Positions 61,601-64,000 of a stretch of 64,000 nt of DNA are shown piece by piece (position 1 is the stretch's first letter; the number at the start of each line of letters is the position of its first letter). A model generated the notes under the pieces. The model saw only the letters and a program-made list of their open reading frames with translations. It did no database searches and had not been told where the DNA came from. The DNA comes from Daucus carota subsp. sativus (lineage: Eukaryota > Streptophyta > Magnoliopsida > Apiales > Apiaceae). Location of the stretch: assembly GCF_001625215.2 (NCBI RefSeq), contig NC_030387.2, positions 40,075,606 through 40,139,605 of the forward strand. Reading direction: 5' to 3'. Made by a program: the position numbers and the translations under genes.

Positions 61601-61662
61601 AATATCTCCAACACGTGATCGATAAGATGTAAATATCTCCAACACGTGATCGATAGGATGTA
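61601..61662. promoter_or_regulatory. 31-bp tandem repeat carrying G-box CACGTG, upstream of LCB2
   Basis: Two adjacent units (61601-61631 and 61632-61662), AATATCTCCAACACGTGATC and on, differ at one base. Each holds CACGTG (61612-61617 and 61643-61648), the core bound by plant bHLH and bZIP factors. They lie about 255-315 bp before the LCB2 start. The word ATCACGTGTTGG at 61417 is the complement of their CCAACACGTGAT, so the pair may also be one end of a small inverted-repeat element. Confidence 0.6.
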
Positions 61663-61915
61663 GACTCATGCTAAAATATATCAGGACTATTTTGGGTTAA
61701 CACAAACAGAGGAAAGAGCGGCAAGAGAGGATGAGAAACATTGACCGTGTTCTTCAGCCCTACATTTCTCCTTCGACTTCCATAATTTTCTCTCTCGCCG
61801 GAGCTTCGCGTAACTGATCTCCACTTGTCTCTGCAATCGAAATCCTCATCTTCTTATGATTTTTCACAAAAAAAATAATAACTATTACCCCAAATAATCT
61901 ATTAGCATTGTGAAA

Positions 61916-64000
<2,085 letters not shown>

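Overview
This window is plant nuclear DNA. The coding genes have many short exons with GT-AG borders, the spacers are AT-rich, and the mobile elements are typical of flowering plants: Stowaway-type MITEs with CTCCCTCCGTCCC ends, hAT-type MITEs, an Au-type SINE tail, Helitron-like 3' ends, Mutator-like fold-back elements and a piece of plastid ycf2. It is a dicot by protein flavour. An asterid, perhaps an Apiaceae species, is a guess only.

The left third (1-17.5 kb) is repeat-rich and holds no intact gene I can support. It contains the end of a hAT-like element with CCGCACCGC subterminal repeats, broken exons of an ankyrin/PGG protein (7.07-7.73 kb), a frameshifted lipoyl synthase fragment (10.98-11.25 kb) upstream of a Helitron-like end, and a T2 ribonuclease pseudogene (12.63-13.81 kb). 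A tandem duplication from about 13.5 to 19.6 kb copied RNase exon 1 together with the 3' end of the next gene. Both copies have decayed.

The right two thirds carry seven well-supported genes. They are a 1,710-residue GHKL ATPase of the NO VEIN-like/sacsin-like group (-, 18.3-24.7 kb), the mitochondrial pyruvate dehydrogenase E1 beta subunit (+, 35.9-41.4 kb), a plastid-type SAM-dependent methyltransferase (+, 42.8-45.3 kb), a CDK-like protein kinase with an N-myristoylation start (-, 46.1-50.5 kb), an ATOS/FAM214-type protein (+, 55.7-58.5 kb), a CASP-like four-helix membrane protein (+, 60.2-60.9 kb), and the first 323 codons of serine palmitoyltransferase subunit LCB2 (+, 61.9 kb to the window end). 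A small ORF for a 47-residue one-helix membrane protein lies at 53.05-53.19 kb. The stretch 25.7-34.6 kb is a repeat block with a plastid DNA insert, three Helitron-like ends, a SINE and a cluster of related direct repeats.

The genes do not form a pathway and look like ordinary housekeeping neighbours. The interest lies in gene decay and rearrangement at 10-17 kb, in two fold-back elements sitting just upstream of the ATPase and pyruvate dehydrogenase genes, in the microprotein ORF, and in some unusual features of the methyltransferase, ATPase and LCB2 genes. I did not find a clearly new multi-gene system. Exon borders were set by eye from splice motifs, reading phase and family knowledge.
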